Part shown: one piece after another, positions 1-7,519 of the stretch
Position numbering within the stretch: the stretch's first letter is position 1
Layout: the number at the start of each line of letters is the position of its first letter
Assembly (NCBI RefSeq): GCF_000012825.1
Contig: NC_009614.1
Coordinates: forward strand, 5,022,001 to 5,086,000
Length of the DNA stretch: 64,000 nt
Direction: 5' to 3'
Origin: Phocaeicola vulgatus ATCC 8482
GTDB lineage: Bacteria; Bacteroidota; Bacteroidia; Bacteroidales; Bacteroidaceae
Notes under the pieces: generated by a model
Told to the model about the DNA's origin: nothing
Databases searched by the model: none
The model's input: only the letters and a program-made list of their open reading frames with translations
Translations under genes and position numbers: made by a program

Positions 1-559
1 CTTCCGTAGCTGTCACATCCACTCTAGCTATGGAACGTAACATTTTCAATCCTAAAATAGTACCTGTTCCCGTCGGCTTCAAACCTTCCGGCAATTCATA
101 TTCTCCAGACATGGGAAAAACAGATGTCAGATAATCAAATTTTCGATTCATTTTCTTCTTTATCATTTCTTCACTATCACCAACGACAGGCTCATCAGCC
201 ACTACCACATCGGTGGCATTTGCCAAAATCAATAACTTCATAGGGATATCACCGGATTTCAGTAACGCCGTAAAAGTTATGGTAGAAGCAGTGTTGTTGA
301 TAGACAACCCCGGCACACGATATTTATATTTACCCTCCTCAAATACCAATATTTGAATCTCATTTATCAAAGTTTCATGATCAATCGTACGAACTATCCC
401 CCTTGTACGGGTATAGGTGACCGCCGGTACAGTTACAGCCAACTCTATCAAAACATTTTCTGTACCTTCATTTTTATCGGGCTTTACGGGTAATTCTGCA
501 TTATCTGTACAAGATATACATAAAAAGATGATAACCAATATAGCCATTAATTTACTCAT
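1..559 (-). CDS. Fimbrillin-family (Mfa/FimA-like) lipoprotein, 3' end cut by window
   Basis: The reading frame is open from an ATG at 559 to the window edge, giving 186 residues of an incomplete protein. It starts with a lipoprotein signal: hydrophobic MAILVIIFLCIS followed by Cys17 (ISC-TDN). The mature part has the fimbrillin pattern: an early beta-strand segment, a Thr/Arg-rich stretch (TYTRTRG), then INEIQILVFEEGKY, and later MLRSIARVDVTATE, which resembles the conserved R-x-x-A-K/R-I/V-x-V strand of Bacteroidales pilins. Such proteins are exported as lipoproteins and assembled into surface fimbriae. It is divergent from the fimbrillin gene at 639 across a 79 bp gap, so both probably belong to one fimbrial locus. 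Family assignment is by pattern only; a tip or accessory pilin is as likely as a major subunit. Confidence 0.7.
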   Translation of the reverse strand, partial: MSKLMAILVIIFLCISCTDNAELPVKPDKNEGTENVLIELAVTVPAVTYTRTRGIVRTIDHETLINEIQILVFEEGKYKYRVPGLSINNTASTITFTALLKSGDIPMKLLILANATDVVVADEPVVGDSEEMIKKKMNRKFDYLTSVFPMSGEYELPEGLKPTGTGTILGLKMLRSIARVDVTATE

Positions 560-570
560 AATTGTTCAAG

Positions 571-591
571 TTTGTTTTATTTTGAAACAAA
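571..591. repeat. 7-7-7 inverted repeat between divergent fimbrillin genes
   Basis: TTTGTTT (571-577) and AAACAAA (585-591) form a perfect 7 bp inverted repeat with a 7 nt spacer, in the middle of the 79 bp gap between two divergent genes. The 3' part of the spacer gives TTATTTTG (577-584), one base off the -7 consensus for the plus-strand gene. It could be a shared operator or part of the promoter itself. Confidence 0.35.
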
Positions 592-638
592 AGACAGAGG
601 TTCTTGGTTCTAATCATATTCATTAAAACAATAAGAAT

Positions 639-2024
639 ATGAAAACAAGTAAAATGTTTATAACCATAGTCACTGCTTTGGCAATGGCTTCGTGCAACAA
701 TGACAAAGAGTTCGCCAATCAGCCAGAGCTGGAAATGCAAGTTCCAGAAGCATACGCATCTTTCTCCATCAGTATCCCCCATACTTCGGGAACACGCTCT
801 GTAACCACCCGTTCCACTGAACCAGGAACAGATGCAGAAAATATCGTAAAATCCCTTCATATATTTATTTACGATAAGGAAGCACCTTTCACTTCTACGG
901 TAGCAGAATTCAGCGTTGCCGCAAACACACTCCAACAAGCCCCCGGAAATACTTCCCAATGGATTACCACTCGGCCCGTCAATACCAAAAAAGCGGATAA
1001 ATATATCTTTGCGGCAGTAAACCTGAATACAGAAATTGTAGATTATATTACCTCTAATGGCTTGGGAGCATTCAATTATAAAGAGTTTACGCAAGAGGTC
1101 GGCAAACTGGCAGATCAAACAAACGGGTTCATTATGTTTAATGAAAATTATCCCAATATCACTCCAGCCACAAATTTATATGAAGATAAAGCCGAAGCAG
1201 AAAAACATCATATTTCAATACCAGTCAGCCGTGTTACTGCAAAGAGTGCTGTATTCACTTCACCTACGTTTAAAGTAAAAGGAGGAGGATCCATGACAGA
1301 TTTGAAATTCGGTTGGCGAAACTTAAATAAGAAATTCTATTTTATTCAAGATAGCAGAGATGGAATTGTCAAAGACTATAACTGGAACAGCTATACAGAG
1401 CAAGATTTTTCAAGAGGCACAGATGCTATAAACGTTTACGGAAATGATACTCCTCCCTCTGTCTTCTCTTATGCTCCGGAAAATACGTTTCAATATGTAT
1501 CGGGAACATCAAATGTAAATGAAAGCACTTTTATCAGTATCAGCGGAGTCTTCACTCCTGCCAAAATCGTAACTAGCAAAAATGACTCCCCTACCGGTGA
1601 AAGTGATTTTACAATAGAGAATAATACAAGTGGCCCCGGAACAACTTTTTATGTAGTACATACCGCTGATGGGACAGCCAATTACTTTATAGATGGTGCT
1701 ATTGCAGAAAAATATGCCGAACTTTGTGCAAACAATACTACAGGTATGCCTGCACTCACCGGTGATTATGTGTTGGCAGACAATACCTACACCAATGGCA
1801 TATGTTATTTTCATGTACAGGTCAACGGTAACGTAACAGCGCCCCAAGCACCTTATAATATATATCGAAATCAATATTTCAAAATTACTGTCAATTCCAT
1901 ACAAGCCCCGGGAAAACCATCCGATAATTTTGATAATAATCAACCTATCCAGCCTAACACATGGATCAGTGCAGATATAGAAGTCATTCCATGGGAAGTA
2001 ATAGAGGAAGACCATGATCTATAA
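639..2024 (+). CDS. Fimbrillin-family (Mfa1-like) pilin lipoprotein
   Basis: 461 aa. The N-terminus is a lipoprotein signal (MKTSKMFITIVTALAMASC, lipid Cys19) and the mature protein begins NNDKEF. About 40 residues further on lies an Arg-rich stretch (SGTRSVTTRSTE). In characterised Bacteroidales pilins such a stretch is cut by an Arg-specific protease to release the mature pilin. A strand like VKSLHIFIYDKE follows, and the C-terminus ends in IEVIPWEVIEEDHDL, a terminal I-x-V-x-x-W strand typical of the family and thought to take part in strand exchange. Length and ends fit the major-subunit group. The gene is followed after 26 bp by the Mfa2/FimB-like gene, so the two are probably co-transcribed as subunit and anchor/assembly partner. 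Which glycan or surface it binds cannot be told. Confidence 0.75.
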   Translation: MKTSKMFITIVTALAMASCNNDKEFANQPELEMQVPEAYASFSISIPHTSGTRSVTTRSTEPGTDAENIVKSLHIFIYDKEAPFTSTVAEFSVAANTLQQAPGNTSQWITTRPVNTKKADKYIFAAVNLNTEIVDYITSNGLGAFNYKEFTQEVGKLADQTNGFIMFNENYPNITPATNLYEDKAEAEKHHISIPVSRVTAKSAVFTSPTFKVKGGGSMTDLKFGWRNLNKKFYFIQDSRDGIVKDYNWNSYTEQDFSRGTDAINVYGNDTPPSVFSYAPENTFQYVSGTSNVNESTFISISGVFTPAKIVTSKNDSPTGESDFTIENNTSGPGTTFYVVHTADGTANYFIDGAIAEKYAELCANNTTGMPALTGDYVLADNTYTNGICYFHVQVNGNVTAPQAPYNIYRNQYFKITVNSIQAPGKPSDNFDNNQPIQPNTWISADIEVIPWEVIEEDHDL

Positions 2025-2050
2025 ATGGGTAATAATTATTCATTAACAAA

Positions 2051-2956
2051 ATGAAAATCAGATTGAAACTGGCATCTCTTGTTCTGTTGTTATTTGTTCT
2101 AACCAATTGCATTAAAGAGAATGAATGTTGCTGTTCTCAGGACTATACAGTCCTGGGACTCAAATTCCGCTACGCAACAAACAAAAGCATACATCAGCAA
2201 ACAGAGTTCCCTCCAAACGCCATGCTGGCTGTTTTTATTTTTGATGACAAAGGAACATTCGTTTCCCAAATAAATGACTCATTAAATCAAGTTAATGACG
2301 ACTACACCATGAAACTGCCTTTCAAACAAGGCAGCTATCAATTCGTAGCCTGGACAGGTTATGATGAAACCTGTTACCAATTGTCCGCATGCATTCCACA
2401 ACAGACTGACATACACGATTTCTTTTTATCTCTGAAACGTGAAAAAGACAATCAAACTATCAACCAGCCTAGTCTGCTCTATCATGGAATACATGACATT
2501 GTGAAAATCAGAGAAGGAAAAGAAAACATTGTATGGATTGACTTAAAACAAATCACCAACCATATCCAAGTTATCGTCCATAATTTGAATGATAAAAAGA
2601 AACATATCATCTATATTGAAGACAACAATGGGAAATATGACTCTTTCTTGCAGTATGCCGATGATGAAAAAATTACTTATCTTCCCACCTACTCAAATCC
2701 ATCAAACACCACATCTTCTCTCATAGCCGATTTCACGGTAATGAAGCTGGATAAAAACAGAGAGCCACGACTGAAGATTTCAGATGATACAGGAGTCATC
2801 CGTTATGATGAAAATCTTATAGGCAAACTGCTGCAAAAAAAACCTTACATTGATTTCGACTACAATCATGACTTTACCATTGAAATATCATTCAACGATT
2901 ATATTCCTGTGAGTATAAAAATTAATGGCTGGGAAATTATCAATGAATCGGTATAA
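2051..2956 (+). CDS. FimB/Mfa2-family fimbrial anchor lipoprotein
   Basis: 301 aa with a lipoprotein signal (LVLLLFVLTNC, Cys20) and an unusual Cys-rich start of the mature chain (ENECCCSQ). The segment AVFIFDDKGTFVSQINDSLNQ followed by QGSYQFVAWTG matches the FimB/Mfa2 (DUF1812) pattern, in which a first beta-sandwich resembles the pilin and the protein anchors the fimbria to the outer membrane and limits its length. It lies 26 bp behind the pilin gene at 639 and is followed by a strong hairpin, so it ends the operon. The family call rests on these motifs and the context. Confidence 0.7.
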   Translation: MKIRLKLASLVLLLFVLTNCIKENECCCSQDYTVLGLKFRYATNKSIHQQTEFPPNAMLAVFIFDDKGTFVSQINDSLNQVNDDYTMKLPFKQGSYQFVAWTGYDETCYQLSACIPQQTDIHDFFLSLKREKDNQTINQPSLLYHGIHDIVKIREGKENIVWIDLKQITNHIQVIVHNLNDKKKHIIYIEDNNGKYDSFLQYADDEKITYLPTYSNPSNTTSSLIADFTVMKLDKNREPRLKISDDTGVIRYDENLIGKLLQKKPYIDFDYNHDFTIEISFNDYIPVSIKINGWEIINESV

Positions 2957-2964
2957 CAAACATA

Positions 2965-3003
2965 AAAAGAAGGTGCAGTTCACATTACGACGCACCTTCT
3001 TTT
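2965..3003. terminator. Intrinsic terminator, 12 bp stem, shared by convergent genes
   Basis: AAAAGAAGGTGC (2965-2976) pairs perfectly with GCACCTTCTTTT (2992-3003) around a 15 nt loop. The stem carries its own A and U tracts, so it can work in both directions. It lies between the convergent fimbrial operon and S9 peptidase gene. Confidence 0.8.
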
Positions 3004-3012
3004 ATTATTCAT

Positions 3013-5463
3013 CTATAAAGCCTTCGGCTTATAAATAGCGTTCCACCAAGTCGCATCATCCTGCAACCATTTGGCAAACCAGGCAAAAATCGTGTTCTGC
3101 CACTGAATCCTCTTGCCATAATCCACTATATGATGATCTTGTCCCGTTACAGCCACAAAAGCCGTTTCGCGCCCCAGTAACTTCAGTGCTGTAAACATCT
3201 GAATGCTCTCTCCCACCGGTACATTCACATCCGCATCACCGTGCAAGAACAGCAAAGGCGTATGTATCTTGTCCGCATTGAACAACGGGCTTTGTTTTAC
3301 AAAAAGATCAGGATTGCTCCACGGATAACTATTCGCCATGGAAACTTCACTGTACGAATATCCCCAATATCCTTCCCCCCAATAACTGGTATGATCACTG
3401 ATACCGGCATGAGAGATGGCCGCTGCAAAAATATCGGTCTGTGTTTGCAGGTATTGTGTCATGAAGCCGCCATAGGATGCACCTATACAGCCTATTTTCT
3501 TGTCATTGACAAAAGCATGTTCTTTACAAAACTGCTTTGTACCTTCTATGATATCCTGTGCCACCCCTTCCCCAGCTGTATTGACGTGGCGGGCAGAAAA
3601 TTCCTGTCCGAAACCGGTAGCACCGCTAGGTTCTATCACATACACCACATAGCCCAATGCCGCGTATGCATGATGCGGATAACGGCTTTCGAAATTACGG
3701 CTGACCGGACTGCACCCACCATAATAATTCACAATCATAGGATATTTCCGGTTGGCGTCAAAATGAGGCGGCAGGTAATAACGACCATAAATGGTATCAC
3801 CACGAGAATTGGTAAAACTCCAGGCCTTGCATTCGCCCAGCTCCACATCTTTCAATATGTCTTTACTTAAGTCTTCCAACAAAGATGATTTCATCTTTTT
3901 GGTATTCATGGTGTATAAACGGTCGGAATTTGAGGCGCTCTGTCCATAATAGACCATAACCGGAGCATTTTGCGCCAATGAGAATGAGTTGACCAAATCT
4001 TCTGAAACCTCCAGTTGCTGAATTTTCCCATCAGCGGGATTCATCCGGTACAAACTGTAACAGTCACGGTTCTCGGCCGTGAAATATATTTGCCCGTCGG
4101 CCTTATTCCACACGGCACGCTGTACGCTGGGATTAAAATCTTTCGTCAGCGGAGTGACTCTCTTATCAGCTATATTCAGCAAATAAAGCTGACCGTCCGT
4201 CATACTCGGAGTCTGCCCCTCCTTTACATTTTTCCCTATTCCACCCAGCGATTCAGGCGAGCCGGATACCAATACCTGCGTTCCGTCAGGTGAAAAACGG
4301 GCTCCACTGATAAAACCATCTTTATCTATCAGCAGTTCCGCCTGTAAAGTCTGCATATCCAACCGATATAGTGAGAATAAAGTAGTAGGACGCTTGGTCA
4401 GACGGCTCTGACTGGTCATCATCAAAAGATACCGGCCGTCATTGGAAATATCGGCAGCCCAGACATTGTGATAACCGAAAGTCAGTGGCTGCAACAAACC
4501 GGTCTTCAAATCATATTTAGCCAGATAAGAACGGTTACGCCACCCCGGCTGGCGATCATCCGGTTCCAGGACCTCATAAATTTCTTTACGTTCTTTCGGA
4601 CCTTCCTGGGTCATGGTGAAAAGCAGGTAGTCTTCCGTAGGTGCGAACTGGAAATACCCGTCAGGTAATTTATTCACCAGCACAGTTTCCATTCCGGTAA
4701 GCGGATCCACAACTATCAGCTGCCTGCCATCCACCCCCGTACGGGTATAATAATAACGGTTAGAACGAGGCATCCATTGCATATTTTCAGTACGCTCCGC
4801 CAAAACCTTACCGCTGGCAAGTTCAGTAATGCGCGTACTACCGGCTGACCGACCACCTACATAAGTCGTACGATAATTGGCAATCAAATATCTGCCATCA
4901 GGGGAAAGCCCTACTCCGGCAAAACGAGTTCCATGCAACACATCCGCCAAAGTATATAGCTTTTTGTTATCTTGCTTAAGTGAAATGCTTCCCTCTTGAT
5001 CCGTATCCACACTCACTTTCAAGGAATCTGTTTTCCCTGCTTCAGAAAGATATTTAATAACTACAGAATGGGTGGCCGGCTCCAAAGCGAGTTCAGTTCC
5101 TTCCTGCTTCTTTCCATCTACATAAAGCTGGTATCTTTTCAGCCCGTCAATCTTCAGCTTGGCTGTGGCATAACGAGTATTCTCCAACACAAAACCCATC
5201 ATGTGCAAGGCATATCCCGAGTCACTTCCCGGCAAAACCCCGCCTGTAAATAAAGTTCCCTGTTGCAATACGTCCACAGAAAGATGAGTGTCCAACAGAC
5301 GTCCGGATACAAAAGTCTTTGAATTCACATCCACGCTGTCCACCTGAAAAGGGGCCTGTACAACGTAGGGGCCGGCATAACGGAAAGTAGTAATGTCAAT
5401 CGTTTCAGCACCTGCCATCACAGCCCAGGCAAGTGCACAAGACAATAAGATTTGTTTCTTCAT
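3013..5463 (-). CDS. Exported S9-family prolyl oligopeptidase/dipeptidyl peptidase
   Basis: 816 aa from ATG 5463. Upstream in-frame codons reach 5535 but pass through a -7 box at 5486-5493, so the shorter form starting MKKQILLSCALAWAVMAGAE, with a signal peptide, is chosen. The N-terminal two thirds contain WD-like strands (SPDGRYLI, SNDGRYLLM, SPDGTQVLV), as in the beta-propeller of DPP-IV-type peptidases. The C-terminal alpha/beta-hydrolase domain has the nucleophile motif GASYGGF (Ser663), HGDADVNVP (Asp745) and QDHHI (His777/778). Enzymes of this family cleave after Pro or Ala in short peptides in the periplasm. It is a single gene between two hairpin-bounded regions. The exact peptide specificity is not visible. 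Confidence 0.85.
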   Translation of the reverse strand: MKKQILLSCALAWAVMAGAETIDITTFRYAGPYVVQAPFQVDSVDVNSKTFVSGRLLDTHLSVDVLQQGTLFTGGVLPGSDSGYALHMMGFVLENTRYATAKLKIDGLKRYQLYVDGKKQEGTELALEPATHSVVIKYLSEAGKTDSLKVSVDTDQEGSISLKQDNKKLYTLADVLHGTRFAGVGLSPDGRYLIANYRTTYVGGRSAGSTRITELASGKVLAERTENMQWMPRSNRYYYTRTGVDGRQLIVVDPLTGMETVLVNKLPDGYFQFAPTEDYLLFTMTQEGPKERKEIYEVLEPDDRQPGWRNRSYLAKYDLKTGLLQPLTFGYHNVWAADISNDGRYLLMMTSQSRLTKRPTTLFSLYRLDMQTLQAELLIDKDGFISGARFSPDGTQVLVSGSPESLGGIGKNVKEGQTPSMTDGQLYLLNIADKRVTPLTKDFNPSVQRAVWNKADGQIYFTAENRDCYSLYRMNPADGKIQQLEVSEDLVNSFSLAQNAPVMVYYGQSASNSDRLYTMNTKKMKSSLLEDLSKDILKDVELGECKAWSFTNSRGDTIYGRYYLPPHFDANRKYPMIVNYYGGCSPVSRNFESRYPHHAYAALGYVVYVIEPSGATGFGQEFSARHVNTAGEGVAQDIIEGTKQFCKEHAFVNDKKIGCIGASYGGFMTQYLQTQTDIFAAAISHAGISDHTSYWGEGYWGYSYSEVSMANSYPWSNPDLFVKQSPLFNADKIHTPLLFLHGDADVNVPVGESIQMFTALKLLGRETAFVAVTGQDHHIVDYGKRIQWQNTIFAWFAKWLQDDATWWNAIYKPKAL

Positions 5464-5485
5464 ATTTCTAACAATTTGTGTTACA

Positions 5486-5513
5486 CAAAGATACGAAATA
5501 TAAAAGAAACAAA
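5486..5513 (-). promoter_or_regulatory. Promoter of the S9 peptidase gene
   Basis: On the minus strand TATCTTTG (5486-5493) matches the Bacteroides -7 element TAnnTTTG. A TTTG lies 16 nt upstream (5510-5513), shorter than the usual 19-21 nt. Expected transcription start is near 5480, 17 nt before the chosen ATG. Confidence 0.5.
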
Positions 5514-5551
5514 AACCTTTTCCTACGATTTTCAATGCTTCCTACAACATA

Positions 5552-5950
5552 TTATTTCACCTCTCCCGGCAGATAGCGTAACTGCAAATACTGTTCCCCC
5601 GGTTTCAGATATCCCCCTTCGAATATTTCTTTCCTGATCCGGTAAACTTCCACTCTTTTCAATAAGTAATTTTCTACCTTCATCGGCTGCTTTTTACACC
5701 AGGAAAGCACTTTCAGACTTCCATCGGCATGAACATCCGCATAAACCTTTACCGTTCTTATCGGAGTCCCGTCCGTTATCTTACGTCCTCTTTTATAATC
5801 CACCCACAAAATAGCTTTCGCTTTTTCCCCCTCACATGTTCCGGCATACTCATCCGTTTCGGACGCGGTGGAAGGTGAAGAAGTTCCCTTACAACCTACA
5901 ACCACACATAAAATCAAAAGATATAAAATATAGCTTCCTCGTGTTTTCAT
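5552..5950 (-). CDS. Small lipoprotein of unknown function
   Basis: 132 aa. The lipoprotein signal is ILYLLILCVVVGC with lipid Cys20, then a Ser/Thr-rich linker (KGTSSPSTASETDE) and a compact domain with the segments AKAILWVDYKRGRKI, VKVYADVHADGSLKVLSW and EQYLQLRYLPGEVK. This resembles small Bacteroides lipoproteins annotated as DUF4891, a family of no known function; the match is from memory and not certain. It begins 10 bp after the HdeD-like gene, so both are probably transcribed together. Location is expected to be the periplasmic face of a membrane. Confidence 0.55.
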   Translation of the reverse strand: MKTRGSYILYLLILCVVVGCKGTSSPSTASETDEYAGTCEGEKAKAILWVDYKRGRKITDGTPIRTVKVYADVHADGSLKVLSWCKKQPMKVENYLLKRVEVYRIRKEIFEGGYLKPGEQYLQLRYLPGEVK

Positions 5951-5960
5951 ATCAATCGGA

Positions 5961-6527
5961 TTAGTCTTTTATCTCTTCTATAGGAGTAATATCCTCTATT
6001 TCAGGCATCCCCGGTTCTTTCTTCTGACGGAAGCGGATGATGTTTATCAAATCGGACAGTCCGTATACAATGCTGCTCACTCCCAGAATGATGAATGGAA
6101 CAGCAGCAGCCGTAAATGGATTAAATAATACCACAATACCTGCAATCAGCACCAACACAGGTATCACAAAGAAACCTCCCGGTACCACCGTCCAACTACG
6201 CGCAGCAGATAAATTCACAATCTGACTGATTCCCGCCAGTACCAAAACAGCACCCAGCACATACATCAGGATACCGACAAAAAATGCCGGCATAATCATC
6301 AGCCATAATCCGAACAAAAGGCTGCCAAGCCCGGCAATAGGAAAACGACTGCCATCCTGCTTGCCACGAATCAAATACCCGGATAAAGAAAAGAGTCCCG
6401 GTACTAGAAACAACACACCGATTGTAATAACCAGATAAAGAATGGCAGCCTCAGGCCATGCCACCAGCAACACACCGATGACCAACGCACAGATACATCT
6501 GATTATAGAATAATTCATTGTTTTCAT
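5961..6527 (-). CDS. HdeD/DUF308-family membrane protein
   Basis: 188 aa from ATG 6527; the frame opens two codons earlier with TTG, and a third possible start lies at 6518. About six hydrophobic segments follow each other in pairs (CALVIGVLLVAWP, AILYLVITIGVLFLVPG, GSLLFGLWLMIMPAFFVGIL, VLGAVLVLAGISQIV, FFVIPVLVLIAGIVVLF, VPFIILGVSSIVYGL), with the internally repeated pattern of the DUF308/HdeD family. The C-terminal tail is charged and cytoplasmic-like. HdeD of E. coli is linked to acid resistance; the role here is unknown. Small stress-type membrane genes (6781, 7009) lie next to it. Confidence 0.7.
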   Translation of the reverse strand: MKTMNYSIIRCICALVIGVLLVAWPEAAILYLVITIGVLFLVPGLFSLSGYLIRGKQDGSRFPIAGLGSLLFGLWLMIMPAFFVGILMYVLGAVLVLAGISQIVNLSAARSWTVVPGGFFVIPVLVLIAGIVVLFNPFTAAAVPFIILGVSSIVYGLSDLINIIRFRQKKEPGMPEIEDITPIEEIKD

Positions 6528-6780
6528 ATTCAATCATGTCTAATTGGTTAATGAAGCGAATATACTGATTATTTCTGAGAAGACAGATGCAAAATGGATA
6601 TTAATTTTCAGACAGAAGAACAAAAGAACAAAAAAAGAAAGCCAAAACAAATTTTCCTGCCATAAGCTTAGAACTAATTCTATTGTTCTATAGACTTTAG
6701 CAAACAGAATGTTATACCGACTATTCCAATCTATTCTTTCGTACCCATGCCTGAAGATCATCCTTTTGTCTTATGACAAA

Positions 6781-6915
6781 TCACTCTATCTGTTCTGTTT
6801 CAGGCAGACTTTGTTCATTCTCGTCCTCATCGATCAAAATAGCCCAAAAGAGCCACCATAACAGCAATCCTGCCAACAACACGGCACCTATTCTTATCCA
6901 AAGTTTACGTTTCAT
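6781..6915 (-). CDS. Small single-span membrane peptide (44-47 aa)
   Basis: ATG at 6915 (or in frame at 6924, giving MKC in front) opens a 44-codon frame ending in TGA at 6781-6783. It encodes basic MKRKLWIR, then a strongly hydrophobic Trp-rich span (GAVLLAGLLLWWLFWAILI), then an acidic tail (DEDENEQSLPETEQIE). The basic-hydrophobic-acidic order is that of a genuine small membrane protein with the N-terminus inside. There is little room for chance composition, but the length makes this only moderately certain. It is divergent from the YtxH gene at 7009 and upstream of the HdeD-like gene. Function unknown. Confidence 0.5.
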   Translation of the reverse strand: MKRKLWIRIGAVLLAGLLLWWLFWAILIDEDENEQSLPETEQIE

Positions 6916-7008
6916 ACACTTCATTTTAATGATTTATTAACTGATGTATTAAAACCATTCCGCCACCCGAAATGTTCATTTATAAAACCAATTTAAAGTA
7001 ATAAGATT

Positions 7009-7269
7009 ATGAATAATGGAAAATTCTTTGCCGGACTGGCACTAGGAGCGCTGGTCGGCAGTGCATTAAGTTGTTTTGCGCACAGCAACAGAGGTCGCAA
7101 ATTGAGAAGAGACGTGTATGATGCCATTCAGGACTTACAAGAAGATGCAAAAGACCTGGCTCATCATGCAAAACATAAAGCAGAAGAAGTAAGCAGTGAA
7201 GTAGCCGGAAAAGTAGGTGAGAAAGTGGAAGAAGTGAAAGGGAAAATACACGAAGCTGCAAATAAATAA
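7009..7269 (+). CDS. YtxH-domain protein
   Basis: 86 aa. One N-terminal membrane segment (FFAGLALGALVGSALSCF) is followed by the YtxH-type basic stretch (SNRGRKLRRD) and a long, highly charged amphipathic helix rich in Lys, Glu and Ala (AEEVSSEVAGKVGEKVEEVKGK), as in LEA-like stress proteins. The family is often induced in general stress; its mechanism is unknown. It stands alone, divergent from the small membrane peptide at 6781, and ends 18 bp before the trp promoter. Confidence 0.75.
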   Translation: MNNGKFFAGLALGALVGSALSCFAHSNRGRKLRRDVYDAIQDLQEDAKDLAHHAKHKAEEVSSEVAGKVGEKVEEVKGKIHEAANK

Positions 7270-7287
7270 AAAAAAAGTAAGTTTTTC

Positions 7288-7318
7288 TTTGGAGTTTAAA
7301 ACAAAACGCTTACATTTG
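7288..7318 (+). promoter_or_regulatory. trp operon promoter
   Basis: TTTG (7288-7291), 19 nt, TACATTTG (7311-7318): an exact match to the Bacteroides -33/-7 consensus. Transcription should begin near 7325, 16 nt before the leader peptide start. Confidence 0.7.
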
Positions 7319-7340
7319 TCCCAAAATAAAAACAGATTTT

Positions 7341-7400
7341 ATGAATAGAATCATGGTAAATACATATTGGTGGCGTTTCTTACAACTAAACAAGTCGTAA
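7341..7400 (+). CDS. trp operon leader peptide
   Basis: A 19-codon frame, MNRIMVNTYWWRFLQLNKS, starts just behind the trp promoter and holds two adjacent Trp codons (7368-7373) at positions 10 and 11. Trp is rare, so paired Trp codons in a short leader directly before a terminator and trp genes are the signature of ribosome-mediated attenuation. Its stop codon (7398-7400) lies inside the segment GTCGTAAG (7394-7401), which can pair with the 3' arm of the terminator. A ribosome stalled at the Trp codons leaves that segment free; a ribosome at the stop codon covers it. Confidence 0.8.
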   Translation: MNRIMVNTYWWRFLQLNKS

Positions 7401-7486
7401 GGGAACCAGACCATGTATATATACCTGACATTCTAAAAGGATATTCAAACTGAAGGCCTGTCGTACTTACGACAGGCCTTTTTTCG
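7394..7486 (+). terminator. trp attenuator (terminator and antiterminator)
   Basis: AAGGCCTGTCGTA (7453-7465) and TACGACAGGCCTT (7468-7480) form a very stable stem with a tiny loop, followed by a run of T to 7484: a strong intrinsic terminator 36 nt before trpB. An alternative partner GTCGTAAG (7394-7401) is exactly complementary to CTTACGAC (7466-7473) in the 3' arm and repeats the GTCGTA of the 5' arm. Pairing with it would disrupt the terminator. This fits the standard model of termination when tryptophan is plentiful and read-through when Trp-tRNA is scarce. Confidence 0.8.
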
Positions 7487-7519
7487 TTAGTGCAATTAAC
7501 ATTAAAATATAGAACGACA

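Noticed and set aside
3241..3870. 209 aa plus-strand ORF inside the S9 peptidase gene
   Set aside because: Antisense to the catalytic domain, no domain or start signal.
5464..5535. Longer S9 peptidase start
   Set aside because: The frame crosses the -7 element at 5486-5493 and would lose the signal peptide at the N-terminus.
6540..6761. 73 aa minus-strand ORF
   Set aside because: Low-complexity AT-driven hydrophobic translation, no start context, no family pattern; it lies in the gap behind the small membrane peptide and before the HdeD-like gene.
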